From assembly GCF_020382885.2 (NCBI RefSeq), contig NC_058502.1, positions 8,937,501-9,001,500 on the forward strand: DNA of 64,000 bases, given 5' to 3'. Source of the DNA: Scatophagus argus. Its lineage: Eukaryota > Chordata > Actinopteri > Scatophagidae. Both the position numbers and the translations under genes were made by a program. Positions 44,355 to 55,830 of the stretch are shown here, piece after piece. The notes below the pieces were generated by a model. The model saw only the letters and a list, made by a program, of their open reading frames with translations. It was not told the DNA's origin and made no database searches. How positions within the stretch are numbered: position 1 is the first letter of the stretch; every line of letters starts with the position of its first letter.

Positions 44355-44815
44355 TTCGGTAGTGGTATTCAGAGTACTCAGATCTTTTACTTCAGTAAAA
44401 GTGCCAACACAACAGTGTGGAAATGCTCTGTTACAGTAAAAGCACTGTTCTAAATTTTAATTAAGTAAAAGTACGAAGGTTTTAGCATCATCAATTATTG
44501 TATTTTTTGAATTACAATTATTGATGAATTAATGTTCACATTACATAAATGCACCTGGTAAAAGTAGAATTTATTTTTCATCATATATACAGCTGGGTAG
44601 TTTGTGAATTTTCCCAAGGGATCCCTAAAGTTTTATATTTATCTATAATAATGCATCTCTTTTTAGCTGCTGGTTGTAACTTTTATTATTGATCTGAATC
44701 TGCAAAGTACATAGTCACTAAAGGACGATAATAAATGTAGTAGAGGATAAAGTACATGTTTTCCTCTTTATTTCAATGGAGTAGAAGTGCACAGTAGCGT
44801 AAAATAATCAAGTAA
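44355..44815 (-). repeat. Old dispersed repeat rich in AAGTA/TACTT motifs
   Basis: A degenerate copy of a very common acanthopterygian repeat, recognised by successive phrases such as AGTACTCAGATCTTTTACTT, CAGTAAAAG, AATTAAGTAAAAGTAC and GGAGTAGAAGTG. It is probably a non-autonomous DNA transposon, but I do not assign a family name. A further fragment, with the GTGGAATGTAACTGAGT end on the minus strand, occurs at about 47780-47815. Confidence 0.55.
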
Positions 44816-46490
44816 GCCTCTGCTTTTTGGTTTAGAGTTTGTTTGACCCAAGGAGGACAGCAGGATGTTAACCAAGAAAAAAACTTGTTTCAACACACAC
44901 ATTTTAAGGTAAAACACAAATATTTATTGTTCATGATTTCTTGAAGAAGCGACTCCAAATTCGAGGCCAGCAAACTTCATTATGTTTGCTACCATGGAGA
45001 TTAGCATGACTGATTATCCTCGCAAAATTAAATTATTTCTACAGTTGAGGGGGCTTATTATTCTGGGGTGTGTTCGCCTTCCTTGCAGACCCTGGTTTAC
45101 ATAGAATAAATTGAGCCTACTAGATCATTTCAAAACAGACATAAATTACTTGGGTAATCATGAAAAAAGTTCTTACTGCAGTTTTCCTCCTTTCCAAATA
45201 AACACAAGCTTGTACAAACAAGCAATAGTAATTAAATTCCTTTTAGAGCTTCAAGGTTCTGTGTTGCAATTACTCTTATTATTTTGTGTAGCTCTTTGTT
45301 TTAAACAGTAAGTCACTGGTTACAGTGTAGTTACAGTAGACAGTCAGTATACATTGTCTATTTTCACAGAACTGAAGAACACAGACAGTCAATTAAGAAT
45401 CAGGGAGGCAGGCAGGCAGTTTCAGGAAATACATGTTGATGAAGCCAAAAATAAAAACAAAAATATTTTTCCAATGACTCTGGCAATGGAGAAAATTTGT
45501 CTTTTGTCGCTCTGCATATAGGAATGCTTGGGTTTTCACTTGTAAACCAGACAGGCAATAGGCATATTTATAGAGAATGGCACTGTGAAGGCCAGTAATC
45601 GCAACGAAATTTACCAAAATTCAAGTCAGTGCCATATCATGCTGTATGGAACCGGAATCACCAGACGTAACAATCATAACAAAGAAAAACATTATTTGAG
45701 AAATCAAATGTTTTTCTATATTCCAAAAACAAAGCTTATATATTCCAATAACCAACCACCTTCGGGGTATTGTATTGAGCACTGTTCAGTGTAGTACAAC
45801 ATGCAGCATCCTAAAATGTCAGGGATGTTGATTGAGTCAACTATGCAAGTATCTGTGGTGCTCAATAGCAACTAAATAAACATTTACGAAAACAGAAGCC
45901 ATAGAGATTTTATCGCAGTTATTATTTCAAATATTATTGTACTCTGTTGGTGTAAGTTGTTTAGCTTTTCGTGTGTGCTTTGTTAAGTGTTATGAATGTT
46001 GTTTTCAGCACCACATCCCAGCTCTCATTAGAAAAAAACCTCTTACCAGATGGCCCATGTACCAAAACAGACCTATTGTGTAATGTTACAACACACCTCC
46101 ATTGAAACACTGAGATATTTGCCATTTCAACTGTGCCAAAGGGCTTTACCTACAAGCACATCTGATGAACAATACAGATATTAAATAACAACAAATAAAA
46201 AACAATAACCTATTTTGCTTGATTTATCAGGTCACAAAAGCAATGAGCACCGACAGTACTCAATGAAAAGAAGGAAGTACCCCATCCTCTGGTCGTTAAA
46301 TTACACCAAAAATTAGTGTCTGGAAGTCTATCAGTGACCACCACAGATGATGTACCTTTAACAAAAGTAGAGTTAAATAGAATTAACAAAGTAATACCCA
46401 AGACTGCAAATCTACCATCACTGAGTGTTATCAGTCAATATTAGCCATTTGGCACAAAGAGAGGGAAGACAGTCATCCACTCAGGATTCA
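44816..46490. other. Intergenic, AT-rich, nothing recognised
   Basis: Between the dispersed repeat and a LINE fragment. Short ORFs only, none with a recognisable motif; a GGCAGGCAGGCAG run lies near 45405-45420. Splice-like and promoter-like signals were not convincing. Confidence 0.6.
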
Positions 46491-46499
46491 ACCTACAAG

Positions 46500-46835
46500 C
46501 CTTTCTTTATCAAGGATTCAAGGATTCAAGGAGCTTTATTGTCATTTCACACATGTAGAAACATGAAGTGGAACGAAATTAGTTTCCCTGGTCCCCGTAT
46601 AAGCCCAGTAACCTACAAATACCTAATGCTATAAATATAAAAACAACACTATATAAATGTAAAAACAACCAGAATAAAAAGATATAACCAGCGAACAGGG
46701 ATGGCAACAGAATTGCGCTGGTTCCAATTGTGCAAATGAAGGAATAGTGCAAATGAAACAAGTAGTGCATAGTTCTGTGCAAAATGGCTGCATTGTGCAA
46801 TGTTCATGGGTGGTTGTCAGGGAGGGGAGAGGGAG
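46500..46835. mobile_element. Fish LINE-type repeat fragment
   Basis: Begins with the direct repeat AAGGATTCAAGGATTCAAGG followed by AGCTTTATTGTCATTTC. It goes on to phrases such as GGAACGAAATTAGTTTCCC, AATTGTGCAAATGAAGGAAT, ATTGTGCAATGTTCATGGG and AGGGAGGGGAGAGGG. This order is typical of a non-LTR retrotransposon remnant common in percomorph genomes. No reverse transcriptase ORF is present. The exact family is not assigned. A (TG)n tract follows at 46845-46869. Confidence 0.5.
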
Positions 46836-46869
46836 GATGATATATGTGTGTGTGTGTGTGTGTGTGTGT

Positions 46870-47540
46870 AATCAGGCACATGTTGGAAAGACCCAGTGGA
46901 TGTAAGGATGGCCTTGCCGGGATCAAAGGTCAGTTATCATCATGGTACATTTCACGAACAAATTAAAACACTCCAAATCAATCTGCCCTGTGTCTGATGT
47001 ATGCCTTTTCAGAATGTCACTCAGATCTCTCTTTACACCACTCTTACCAGGCATGGCAATATGTTTAGACATACCCACATAGTGTATGGTTCATCTGCGC
47101 CATCAAGGGCAGCATACATATATCCTTTCCCAAGGGACTTCGTCAAACATCTGCTGAAGGGTACCAAACACTAGATTGGGCTATAAGCTGTATGAGACAA
47201 AAAGGTGCACAATATATCTGAAAATACAATAGATACAATATTACAGGCCAGTAACTATCTATAAATCATAACTGCAAATCAATCCCGATTAAATTCTTGA
47301 GTTGTCTGAATGTAATAGCTTCCAATCAATGGGCTGTTTTAGTGAGTAAATGTAATCATAAGCCATGAAATACATTGCACAGTTGACAAAATATTTAACA
47401 AAATAAGGAAGCTTTTTTTATTTTCTTTTCAGTTATTTTTGAGTTTCAACTCATCTACAACTTAAGAAGACAATTTATCAACTTTTATTGTTCATACCCT
47501 AAAACAGCACGCTCATAATTTGTTTGTGTCGTACTGCAGT
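46870..47540. other. Intergenic, nothing recognised
   Basis: AT-rich sequence between a TG microsatellite and the first palindromic element. It contains TCCCAAGGGA at 47128-47137, a perfect EBF-type palindrome, but one such match per window is expected by chance. Confidence 0.5.
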
Positions 47541-47763
47541 CCCACACGGAAAGAAAATATATGAACATACATGTTGTTTTTTATCTATGCCACATATATT
47601 TTCCAACAGATATGCACATATATACATATATATATATGGATATATATGTACATATAGTTGAAAGACATATATGTAGGGGCGGATTTTGAATATGTGCACA
47701 TATGTTGGAAAATATATATATGGCACAGATAAAAATATGATAATATATTTTCTTTCCATGTGG
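47541..47763. mobile_element. Palindromic MITE-like element 1
   Basis: The left end starts CCCACACGGAAAGAAAATAT and the right end, read on the other strand, starts CCACATGGAAAGAAAATAT. Inside, the arms keep matching: TTTTTATCTATGCCACATA against TTTTTATCTGTGCCATATA, then ATTTTCCAACAGATATGCAC against ATTTTCCAACATATGTGCAC. The two arms of about 90 bp flank a short AT-rich centre near 47640-47680, so the whole unit can fold into one long hairpin. No transposase ORF is present, hence a non-autonomous element. Family and target-site duplication are not resolved. Confidence 0.6.
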
Positions 47764-47854
47764 ATGAACTTACTAAGGCTACAGTATAAACTCAGTTACA
47801 TTCCACCACTGCTTAGGAAGCTGAAACGTTCAGCACAAAAGTTGCAAATCTCAC

Positions 47855-48036
47855 CTGATTTGAGGCTTTATTAGCCTCGCATCGTCATCTTCACCAAAAA
47901 GAGGAGCATCGTGTGAATCCTGAAATCATAAAATACATGAGCAGTTTCACGCTAATTCCGAGGTCCTTGGCTTTGCTTCCACGTTGGAAATGAGAAAAAT
48001 CTCATCCCATCGTTTTTCTTTTACCGACGCGATCAT
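47855..48036 (-). other. Candidate minus-strand exons of an unrecognised transcript
   Basis: A 65-nt segment at 47855-47919 is bounded on the minus strand by a good acceptor (TATGATTTCAG) and a good donor (GTGAGA). It is open in one frame, reading DSHDAPLFGEDDDARLIKPQ. Upstream, an ATG at 48034-48036 opens 29 codons, with a possible donor (GTAAAAG) after the fourth codon that joins in phase. I do not recognise the protein, and the DNA beyond the last donor runs into repeats, so this may be a truncated gene, a lncRNA or chance. Confidence 0.2.
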
Positions 48037-48099
48037 GTGAACGATTGTGGCACTTAACGACACAGCACGTTTGCACCGTGTTTTATCTTATTTAAACAA

Positions 48100-48290
48100 A
48101 ACAACAGAACACAAGAGCAGCATCCCGCATGCAGCCGACGTAAACACACTTTTCAGTTGCCCGCAAAGCCCACAATGCATAGCGGTTTTCCCACTCCGCT
48201 ACGTCACACTTCCGAGCCCTATAGCCTTCTCATCCGGGTGTCTCGGTTCGGCTTTATGAGTCGGTAGTTCGCCCGTCGCCGCAATATGGA
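48100..48290. promoter_or_regulatory. Orphan CpG-rich promoter-like block with CRE and ETS sites
   Basis: A GC-rich island in AT-rich, repeat-rich DNA. It holds a CRE-type TACGTCA at 48200-48206 followed at once by an ETS site, ACTTCCG, at 48208-48214, and a GCATTGTGGG motif (minus strand, near 48170-48180). Close ETS plus CRE pairs are typical of TATA-less housekeeping promoters. No known gene starts here on either strand. Confidence 0.4.
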
Positions 48291-48473
48291 TCGAGTTGAT
48301 GATAGATGATAGAGCGTGAGGCCACTTTAAAAATGCATGCAATAAAACAATCAAAAGCTGTTGTCTCATACATTGAATTTTCTTCACTGAATTAAAATAA
48401 GTACAATCATAAATACATTTCGTTTGAACATATATGCACATTACATCATTTGCAAATAAAGTGGGATATAAGC

Positions 48474-48800
48474 ATTATGTTTGGCATATATGAAAAAAGG
48501 CAGACATATATGAGCTATATATAAGGCATTATGACATATATGCACCTGAATGTGGCATATAGATAGATAGATGGATAGATAGATAAACAGATAGATAGAT
48601 ACTTTATTGATCCCGAGGGAAATTCAAGATATATGTGGATATATATAAGTTATATATGACACATACATTTCCTATATATCCACATACATGCACATATGTG
48701 AAACTAAATATGGCATACATGCAACATATATTCTGCATATATCCTGCATATATTCTGCATATACTTGGATATATGTTCACATATTTCCTTTCCGTATGGG
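48474..48800. mobile_element. Palindromic MITE-like element 2, interrupted by a LINE tail
   Basis: The right end at about 48800, read on the minus strand, begins CCCATACGGAAAGGAAATAT, matching the ends of the element at 47541. The body is the same kind of ATATGT/CATATA-rich palindromic sequence. It is split at 48560-48628 by (GATA)n plus a LINE tail. The left end is not clear and may be lost. Confidence 0.45.
48560..48628 (-). mobile_element. LINE 3' tail with (GATA)n, inserted in the MITE
   Basis: Read on the minus strand it is CTTGAATTTCCCTCGGGATC, then AATAAAGT, then (ATCT)n. The same sequence in the opposite orientation occurs at 60116-60213. This is the 5'-truncated end of a non-LTR retrotransposon common in percomorph fish; family name not assigned. 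Confidence 0.6.
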
Positions 48801-48824
48801 GTTGGACAAATCTAGCAATAAGGG

Positions 48825-48985
48825 CTCTCACTTCCGGCTGCCATTTTTTGTAGCAACATGAGAAACAAGCCAGGAAACAGTAGCTAACACTATATATCTA
48901 GCTTCACACCCTATGTCTATTATGTCTTGTTCCAGTAGAATAAAGGTTTCATTGAGGAGTCTTGAGTTCTGAGTTCAAAACATCG
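48825..48985 (+). promoter_or_regulatory. Second orphan promoter-like cluster with possible first exon
   Basis: CACTTCCGG (ETS) at 48829-48837 is followed directly by CTGCCATTTT (YY1-like) at 48838-48847, the classic order for a TATA-less promoter firing to the right. A consensus donor, GTAAGT, follows at 48986, giving a non-coding exon of about 140 nt. An ATG in it opens only eight codons. No downstream exon was recognised. Confidence 0.35.
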
Positions 48986-48989
48986 GTAA

Positions 48990-51900
48990 GTGCCAAACCA
49001 CTGAAGCCTGTCCAATTTGCTTAAAGACTTTTTTTTTTTATAGCTAACAGGTACAATTTCCTATAATATTTTAAACAATATGTTTTTCGTTTTCTATATA
49101 ACACGGTATGCTGTAACACTGTATTCAAACACTGTTAGTCACATTACAATACAAATAATCAAAGTATTGTTTTACCTACTCTCTATATTTTCGCTAACCA
49201 TCAGTGTAGTTATCAAAAACGTTGCTTCAAAATCAGGTTGCCAGCACACCAAAATTAAGTTAGCTAACCCTATCCTACACAATCAATTACCCAGGAAAGT
49301 TTAAGCTGTTACAATATGATATGAGCATGACGAAATACATTTTAAAATGATGATGTACCCTTTAAGAAGCGGGAAAACTCTACTGTGTGCTTCCTACATT
49401 TATACTTGAGAACGAGACGTCTGTCAACACAGGGCAGCTGTAAACTAGCACCACAAGGCGCCATCTGCTGACCAGTAGGCCAGAGGTAAATGCCACAGCA
49501 CACCCTGAATGCACATGGCGATGGCATTACTGAAGCACAGAAGCGTGTTGGTAATCATACATGTGTTAAAGAAAAGGAATTGTTTACGATTAAGACAGTT
49601 TTCAGCCACTGTTCTGTCTAAGCAGGACTGTTATTAAGTTTGAGGGTGCTTTACATTTGTTCAGACTGCTTTGAATTAGTTTTGCTGAGTTTTATAAATG
49701 TAACAGTGCACAAGAAATCGATTTTGGCTCATCTTTCAGTAACAAACATCCAGTATATTATGTCTCATGGAAAATTGGATTTCAGTAACTGTTGTTGGCA
49801 TCTTTAGAAATGATTTTTATTGCAAGTAACAATCTCAGATATTGATTAAACTCTGTAAACATTATGTAATGATGGAATGTTCACTTCAAGTAATCATATG
49901 TTTAGACTTATGAATCCAGTGTCTACCACAGTAGCCACAATAAACTTGACTTGTTGCCTGAGACCCTGTTCCAAAAAAGGTGAAACAGATGATGTTGACA
50001 CCCATGCTGTGAATGAGCCCATGTTAATAGTACAGCTTGTTCTTTCTGTGTGTAGGTGTGTGTTAACTGACAGCATATTGAGCGGTGAACTTTTGTCCAC
50101 AACAGCAGGCCAGCGAGGACAGATAAAGTGTAATGATAGTAAGCTTGGTAGGGAATTGGTGTTTACTTTGTGTATGTGTGTATCTTACATCATCTATGAG
50201 CATGTTGGAGGTGGAGGTGGATGGGTGGGGGTGAGAGTACACCAGACTGGGATTGGATATGATTGATAGCATAGACAGGACAAGATGGCTAAGGAAGAAT
50301 TATGGTGTCCGGAGCAGGAGATTTGCCAGAGCTTAATTTGGTATCAATGAGGATTCAGTGCAGAGCATAGAAAGCATTGGGTTTCACTGATGATGATGAG
50401 CAAGAAGAATCAATGTTTTCAAACAAATTGAGACACATATTTTGAGTTCCATTCAACCCTTAACCTCTCCACCCTTTTCTCACCCTCTCTTTTCTTCTCT
50501 CTCTCTCCCCCCTTCTCTTTCTCTCTCTGTCACACACATGTACACACTAAATGGCACTTCTACGTGAGAGAAGGACTCCAGATTTTGCTGTTTATAAAAG
50601 AATACGTCAGACGTTATGTTTAATATGCTCAAAAATCAATAGACAAAACACACAGAACCACAGAATCCTTTAAATCCAGCTGTTTGAAAATAGAATCACT
50701 TGGTTGCATTCGCTAAATGAAATTGCTGTATTATCATTAGCATTCTGCATCTAGAACAAACCTCATATTTTGATGTCAATAAGTGACCCACTTCTATGTG
50801 GATACATCAGTTACTTCAGTTTGTTTTTTAACTGATATTTGTATGTCTTGGAGGATTGTTTTTTTTTTTCCATTTCAAACAGCATGATCTGAGGTTAATT
50901 CTGTGTAAATGTGGTAAATTCAGTATTCATTCTGAAATACACAATGTAATTTGTTCTGAAGATTGTCATTTTCTCTTAAACAAACGGGAGGTAAAATAGA
51001 ATTAATTGAAAGCATGAATGAGTAACCATTATATTGACAGTCACAAAGAATTAACCATTTCTTAAACACTTAATACATGTTGTAAATTTCACATCATCTA
51101 TGCGCTTTGACTTTTATAAATCCCTCTCACTCCCCTGGGATCTTCTTGAGCCCCCACCTGATGAGCATGTTTTGCTTTTTTTTTGATGAGCTAAGAAAAT
51201 ATAAGAACCTTCTAGCTGATTTCTGTTTATTTAATCCTAAATACTGATCAAAATAATCCCATTATGAAGCACTGAAGAGCAAAAATACCCTCTAATGAAT
51301 GCCATCTTAGCAGACAGAAATAAACTGGCAATCATTCAGTCAATATTTTCTTAGTGATATGGTTTCAAAATTTGAATGTCTTGTGAAAATGAAGTCATCC
51401 TTGTCCATACTTAGACAGCTGGAAACGTAATTTCATACATTACACATTCAAAGATTAGGGGTTAAAATAAGACTTTTCATTGATTCATTCATAGTGAAAG
51501 TAACAGATTTCATGAGGCAAATCAAATAGGATCTTCCTGCTGCTTATCCTTCAGTATGTAATTTGATTATCTCACATCCTTATCAATTCAAGGGGGAGGA
51601 AGTATTATGTGCCCCAGAGTGCATGATGCATTGTGTCCAATTCATAATGAATGACCCGATATTCAATTAAAAACACTCTATTAATCTTAAACTATGATTT
51701 AAACTTGTTAGTATGGTCTTGATGTCTCTGTCTGGCTCTGTGCAGTGCAGCCTCCACAACCTCTGTGTGTCTGGGCTGCAGTCTGTTCTCCTTAGTCTAC
51801 TTGCTTCTGAGTTCTCCATCCTTTTTTAGATACAGTATAAGACAAGCAGCTTTAAAAAGCACTCACTGAGTTGTATATATTAAGATTTAGAGGGAAATGG

Positions 51901-54000
51901 AGAAGCAAAGCTGTGTGAAAGTTGTGAGAACTCTTGCCAGTAGCAGCTTATAAAGCCGAGTTTTACAAACTGTGGTGTCACACGCATAAATCGTGACGCT
52001 CTGAAGTGGCCTTTAGAGAGGGAAATAAATCATTACTTCAGCGGACGGGGAAAGTGGACGTGTCTGTGTACACAACCAACCAAACTGTTGCAAACGCTCT
52101 GCAGCCATCTATAATTTACAGGGATGTGAAGTGAGGCACAGAAGATTGAAAACCAAATTCACTGAAATATTACAAATTTGAAGGCATTCAGTTACACATG
52201 ATTTACTCAATATGTCACCAGTGCCTTTGTGGTTTAACTAATAATGAGATATTGCCAAGTCAACTCTTTGATTAATTTTTATGATTTCTACCTTTTCATT
52301 ATTCTTTTTGGCCAATGGGTATTTTGACATTTAATCTCTATTGCTTGGCGAGTATGTGCTTCAGAATCATAATGCATGCACCCTGCTGCTCAAGCATAGC
52401 GAGGAATTCCATTATAGTTGTCATTTTAATTAAACGATGCATTCAGATTTCAATCACTGCACTGTAATCTTTTATAGTATAGTGATGTGCCATGGATGAA
52501 GGCCAACTAGAAATATTTAAATATTTGTCTTGCAAGTAATAAATGTTGCATAATGTTGGTTGTTCAATATTCATATATACAGCTTGTATTTTTTGTTTCA
52601 GTCCTTGGAAGTGCTGTTATGGCAGGGACTGCTGATTTTCTTCCTGCACATTTTAAACATATTGATACCAAATGTTGGTATCAGGGTCCTAACATTGCCT
52701 TATAGTGATTAAACAACTTTGCAGAAATGGCTTTAACTTGCATAAATTCTCATTTCCGCAAAGCCTCAAATAACAGTGTTTTCTAATACTTGTCTTGTCG
52801 GATTGTTTCGTGGGAACCCAGCAATATAGTAGGTCAATAGTTTACCATTTGTGGTAAGTAATAGATGTTATATTTAAAGACTCAGAGACATGGTTGAACC
52901 CAAACATGTATACCACAGGAATCTCAAAACAAGAGTCCCAGAGAGCAAGTCATGGGAATCACTCTGAGAGGTGGTTAGTGGAAATGTTTGCTAAATTAAA
53001 GCAATTATGGGTGGTGCGTTCACTTAATTTCAGGGTCGCAAACTGACACTGGTCTACAAGTCTATTTGTTAAACAAACGTTGCTATCAAGAAAGACCATA
53101 GTTCTGTAAAAAGTGTGCTAAAAGGAGAAGATACACAGGAACACAATGCATTGATAAGCTTGTGTGGATATTAACCATACAGTGTAATTTGCATCAGCCA
53201 CTCATATTTTTATCGCTGCACACTTTCTGTTTGACTCCAGGGGATGATTTAATGATATCCTGATATGAAGGGCTATAATTCATGATAACCTGCATTCAAT
53301 ATTGTTTTGCTACCCATACCTCCTAGGCATAATTATCTTTTCACATAATTGTCTTGTTCTCATGCTTGTTGTGAGTGAAGGAGATTGTTAACGGTCTGGG
53401 GATACCATCATTTCATCATTTTGGGTATAATTTGCTTCCATATGCTTTTGCTATTGTTTTGTACAGTTCTGAAAAGATTGCTTTTTTTGTTTATTTGAGT
53501 GTACTGCAGCATTTACAGTTATCTGCTTTTCTATGTCTGCGTTTTATTTATTCATTTATTTCTTTATTTATTTTTATTAAAGGTCTGCTTTTATGTTACC
53601 AAGATTATTATGCTCAAAATTTGCTCTCAAGACATGATGTGCAGCAGTAATCTTTCTCTTTCCCATGTCTAAATCATACATCAGTCGGTCTCTGAAGCTT
53701 TTAAAGTAATACTGAACCCATGAAAGATTACAGATTACTATTACTATTACAGATTACAGATAAGCACTTTTACAATACAAACATACAAACAAGGCGAAAA
53801 TCTATTATTTATGTTGTCACAATTGTACAACGTCAGATCTACACGCACAGATTGTCACAGTGCCAGGCTAGCTGTAAAATAAACTGCTCATTAGATGTTT
53901 TTTGTATGATTTAATACAAAACCAACATTTACTGATATGGAAGCACACAAAATGTTAAAACACAAAAGCAAAATATGTTACATTTCACATTTTTCAGATA
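48990..54000. other. 5-kb intergenic region upstream of the adra2a 3' end
   Basis: AT-rich DNA with no recognisable exon chain. It holds a CT-rich run near 50485-50530, a CTCF-like motif at 49456-49474 and TTTATT-rich sequence at 53545-53580 that could supply minus-strand poly(A) signals for adra2a. The longest ORF (129 codons, 49877-50266) has no recognisable domain. Promoter-proximal or enhancer elements may exist but nothing stands out. Confidence 0.6.
49456..49474 (-). promoter_or_regulatory. CTCF-like motif
   Basis: Minus strand reads TGGTCAGCAGATGGCGCCT, which fits the 19-position CTCF consensus at all but one position. Binding is inference. Confidence 0.45.
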
Positions 54001-54098
54001 TTTAATAAGTATATTTTAATGTAATATTTACACTGATATGAACCTGAATGGCAATAACCAAATGGGCTGTTTTTGAACTGCTTACATAAAAAATGTAT

Positions 54099-55274
54099 TT
54101 ATAAACCTCTTCTGTCCCTTTTACAAAGAATCTTTTTAAAAGACCTCCTAAAGTCTTTATTGAATATAGTGTATATGACAGGATTAAGAGAGCTATTGCA
54201 GTAACCAAGCCAGAAAAACATTTTGAACAATGTCTCTGGGACATATTTGGGTCCAAACACAACAGTGAGTGTGTACGTAAAGAAAAAGGGGAACCAGCAG
54301 AGAACAAACACTCCCATGACCACTGCCAGAACAAATGTGAAGCGCCTCTCTCTGTACTGCCTTTCTTTCCACCGGCCCACTTTCACACAGGGCTGTGCCT
54401 CTGGCTTCACAGAGGTTTCTCCAGGCTTCACCTGAGCCACTTTGGTTGGTCTCATACCCCTCTTTTTCATTCGGGAGCACAGGATGGTGTCATTCCCATC
54501 AGACGAGGAAGGTTCTTCCTCCACTTCTACCCCGTTGACCTCTCTACCAGCTCCTCCCTCCACCTCCTCCACTTCTCTGTCTTTTCTCTCCAGGTTGTTG
54601 TATTCCCTTTGCCTTTCACCTGGTGGTTCTCTTGTTCTTCTCTTGGCAATCAGGTAGATTCTAACGTAAACTGTAATCATGATGACGCAGGGTGCAAAGA
54701 AAGAGGCAGTGCTGGAGAATATGATGTACCATTTCTCCTCATTAATTTTACATTCAGGGCAGTCCTTTTTACCATCATTCTTCTTCATTGTGATGAGCGG
54801 TGGGAATGAAATGATAGCCGCCAGAACCCACACTATGAAGACTGTGCATTTAATCCGGCGAGGCGTCCGCCTCAGGTTGTACTCAATCGCTTGAGTGACG
54901 GACCAGTATCTGTCCAGGCTGATGGCACACAGGTGAACGATTGAAGAGGTGCAGAAGAGCACATCCAGAGCAAGGTAAATTTCACACCATACTTTACCGA
55001 AGTACCAGTAACCCATCAGTTCGTTCGCTAAAGAGAATGGCATCACTAGGGTGGCCACAAGGATGTCTGCACACGCCAGAGAGACTAAAAACAAGTTCTG
55101 AGGTGCTTTCAGCGCTCGGCTTGTGATCACAGCAATTACTACCATGACATTTCCAAACACAATTAGCAGGATGAGGATACAAACCAGGATCGTTAGAGGC
55201 ACAGCGTTCTGCACAGTATAAGGCTGCTTGCCAGGAAAAGTCTCATTTCCGCTGGTGGAGTTAAGACAACCCAT
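54099..55274 (-). CDS. adra2a: Alpha-2A adrenergic receptor (intronless)
   Basis: A 391-residue class A GPCR for adrenaline and noradrenaline that couples to Gi/o. It is a single open exon, as usual for alpha-2 receptors. N-glycosylation sites N5-S-T and N10-E-T precede TM1 (about 26-50). Key residues: D70 in TM2, C97 paired with an ECL2 cysteine (probably C175), D104 in TM3, DRY 121-123, TM5 serines 187, 188 and 191, CWFP 326-329 in TM6, and NPVIY 364-368 in TM7. C384 fits the palmitoylation site. Loop 3 is acidic (about 234-259) and ends EEEPSSSDGND, resembling the GRK site of mammalian alpha-2A. The A subtype is supported by RWKERQYRERRFTFVLAVV and TYTLTVV, and by the smndc1/mxi1 neighbours. 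Position 188 is serine, as in rodent alpha-2A, where human has C201. The next gene, smndc1, is head to head. Confidence 0.93.
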   Translation of the reverse strand: MGCLNSTSGNETFPGKQPYTVQNAVPLTILVCILILLIVFGNVMVVIAVITSRALKAPQNLFLVSLACADILVATLVMPFSLANELMGYWYFGKVWCEIYLALDVLFCTSSIVHLCAISLDRYWSVTQAIEYNLRRTPRRIKCTVFIVWVLAAIISFPPLITMKKNDGKKDCPECKINEEKWYIIFSSTASFFAPCVIMITVYVRIYLIAKRRTREPPGERQREYNNLERKDREVEEVEGGAGREVNGVEVEEEPSSSDGNDTILCSRMKKRGMRPTKVAQVKPGETSVKPEAQPCVKVGRWKERQYRERRFTFVLAVVMGVFVLCWFPFFFTYTLTVVFGPKYVPETLFKMFFWLGYCNSSLNPVIYTIFNKDFRRSFKKILCKRDRRGL

Positions 55275-55830
55275 CAGGATGAGCTGTGGTGTCGATGATA
55301 TTGTCTGAACAGCGTTCTTTTAGGATGTCTGGAAGCTGTACTTGCCAGCAGTCTATTAATATCATCCATTCAAGAACACAGCATCAGAGAATTGAGTCTT
55401 TTCATTTTGTTCATGGGAAGGAATTGTGAAAAGAAATCTGTGCTTCAGTCGGTGAGAAAAAGCACGCAGAGAGAAAAATTAAGAGAAATGCTTCTTTTAT
55501 ATTAAAAAGACAAAAAGAAGAATGAAAGGAATTTCAATTTATTCCCAGTTTCCCTTGTCAGGTCATTAAAAAAAAAAGATGTAGTCTTGAAAAAAAAGGA
55601 TTCTTCATCCACCAACCTTTTAAAATAAAAACTGAAGTTAAGTCCCTTTGAAGACATTACATTAAACAGACTTACATTGCAGTGCCAGCTCAGGCAGCTC
55701 TTTTCATCTGTTGTGGCTGAAGTGGAGAGTACGTCTTTTATATGGGTTGATGTGACGCTGAGGATCTGTGATGCTGGCTCCACTTCAGTGAGAACCGGAA
55801 TGGGCGGAGTTCATCTGCGGCTGGAGATTT
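55275..55830 (-). promoter_or_regulatory. adra2a: adra2a 5' UTR and promoter region
   Basis: Upstream flank of the intronless receptor gene. A GC box, GGGCGG, lies at 55802-55807 (plus strand), about 530 bp above the ATG. No TATA box is convincing. The transcription start is not visible; limits are approximate. Confidence 0.35.

Noticed and set aside
44612-44621. Perfect EBF palindrome TCCCAAGGGA (also at 47128-47137) as ebf3 autoregulatory sites
   Set aside because: About one match per 64 kb is expected by chance, one copy lies in a dispersed repeat, and both are far from ebf3.
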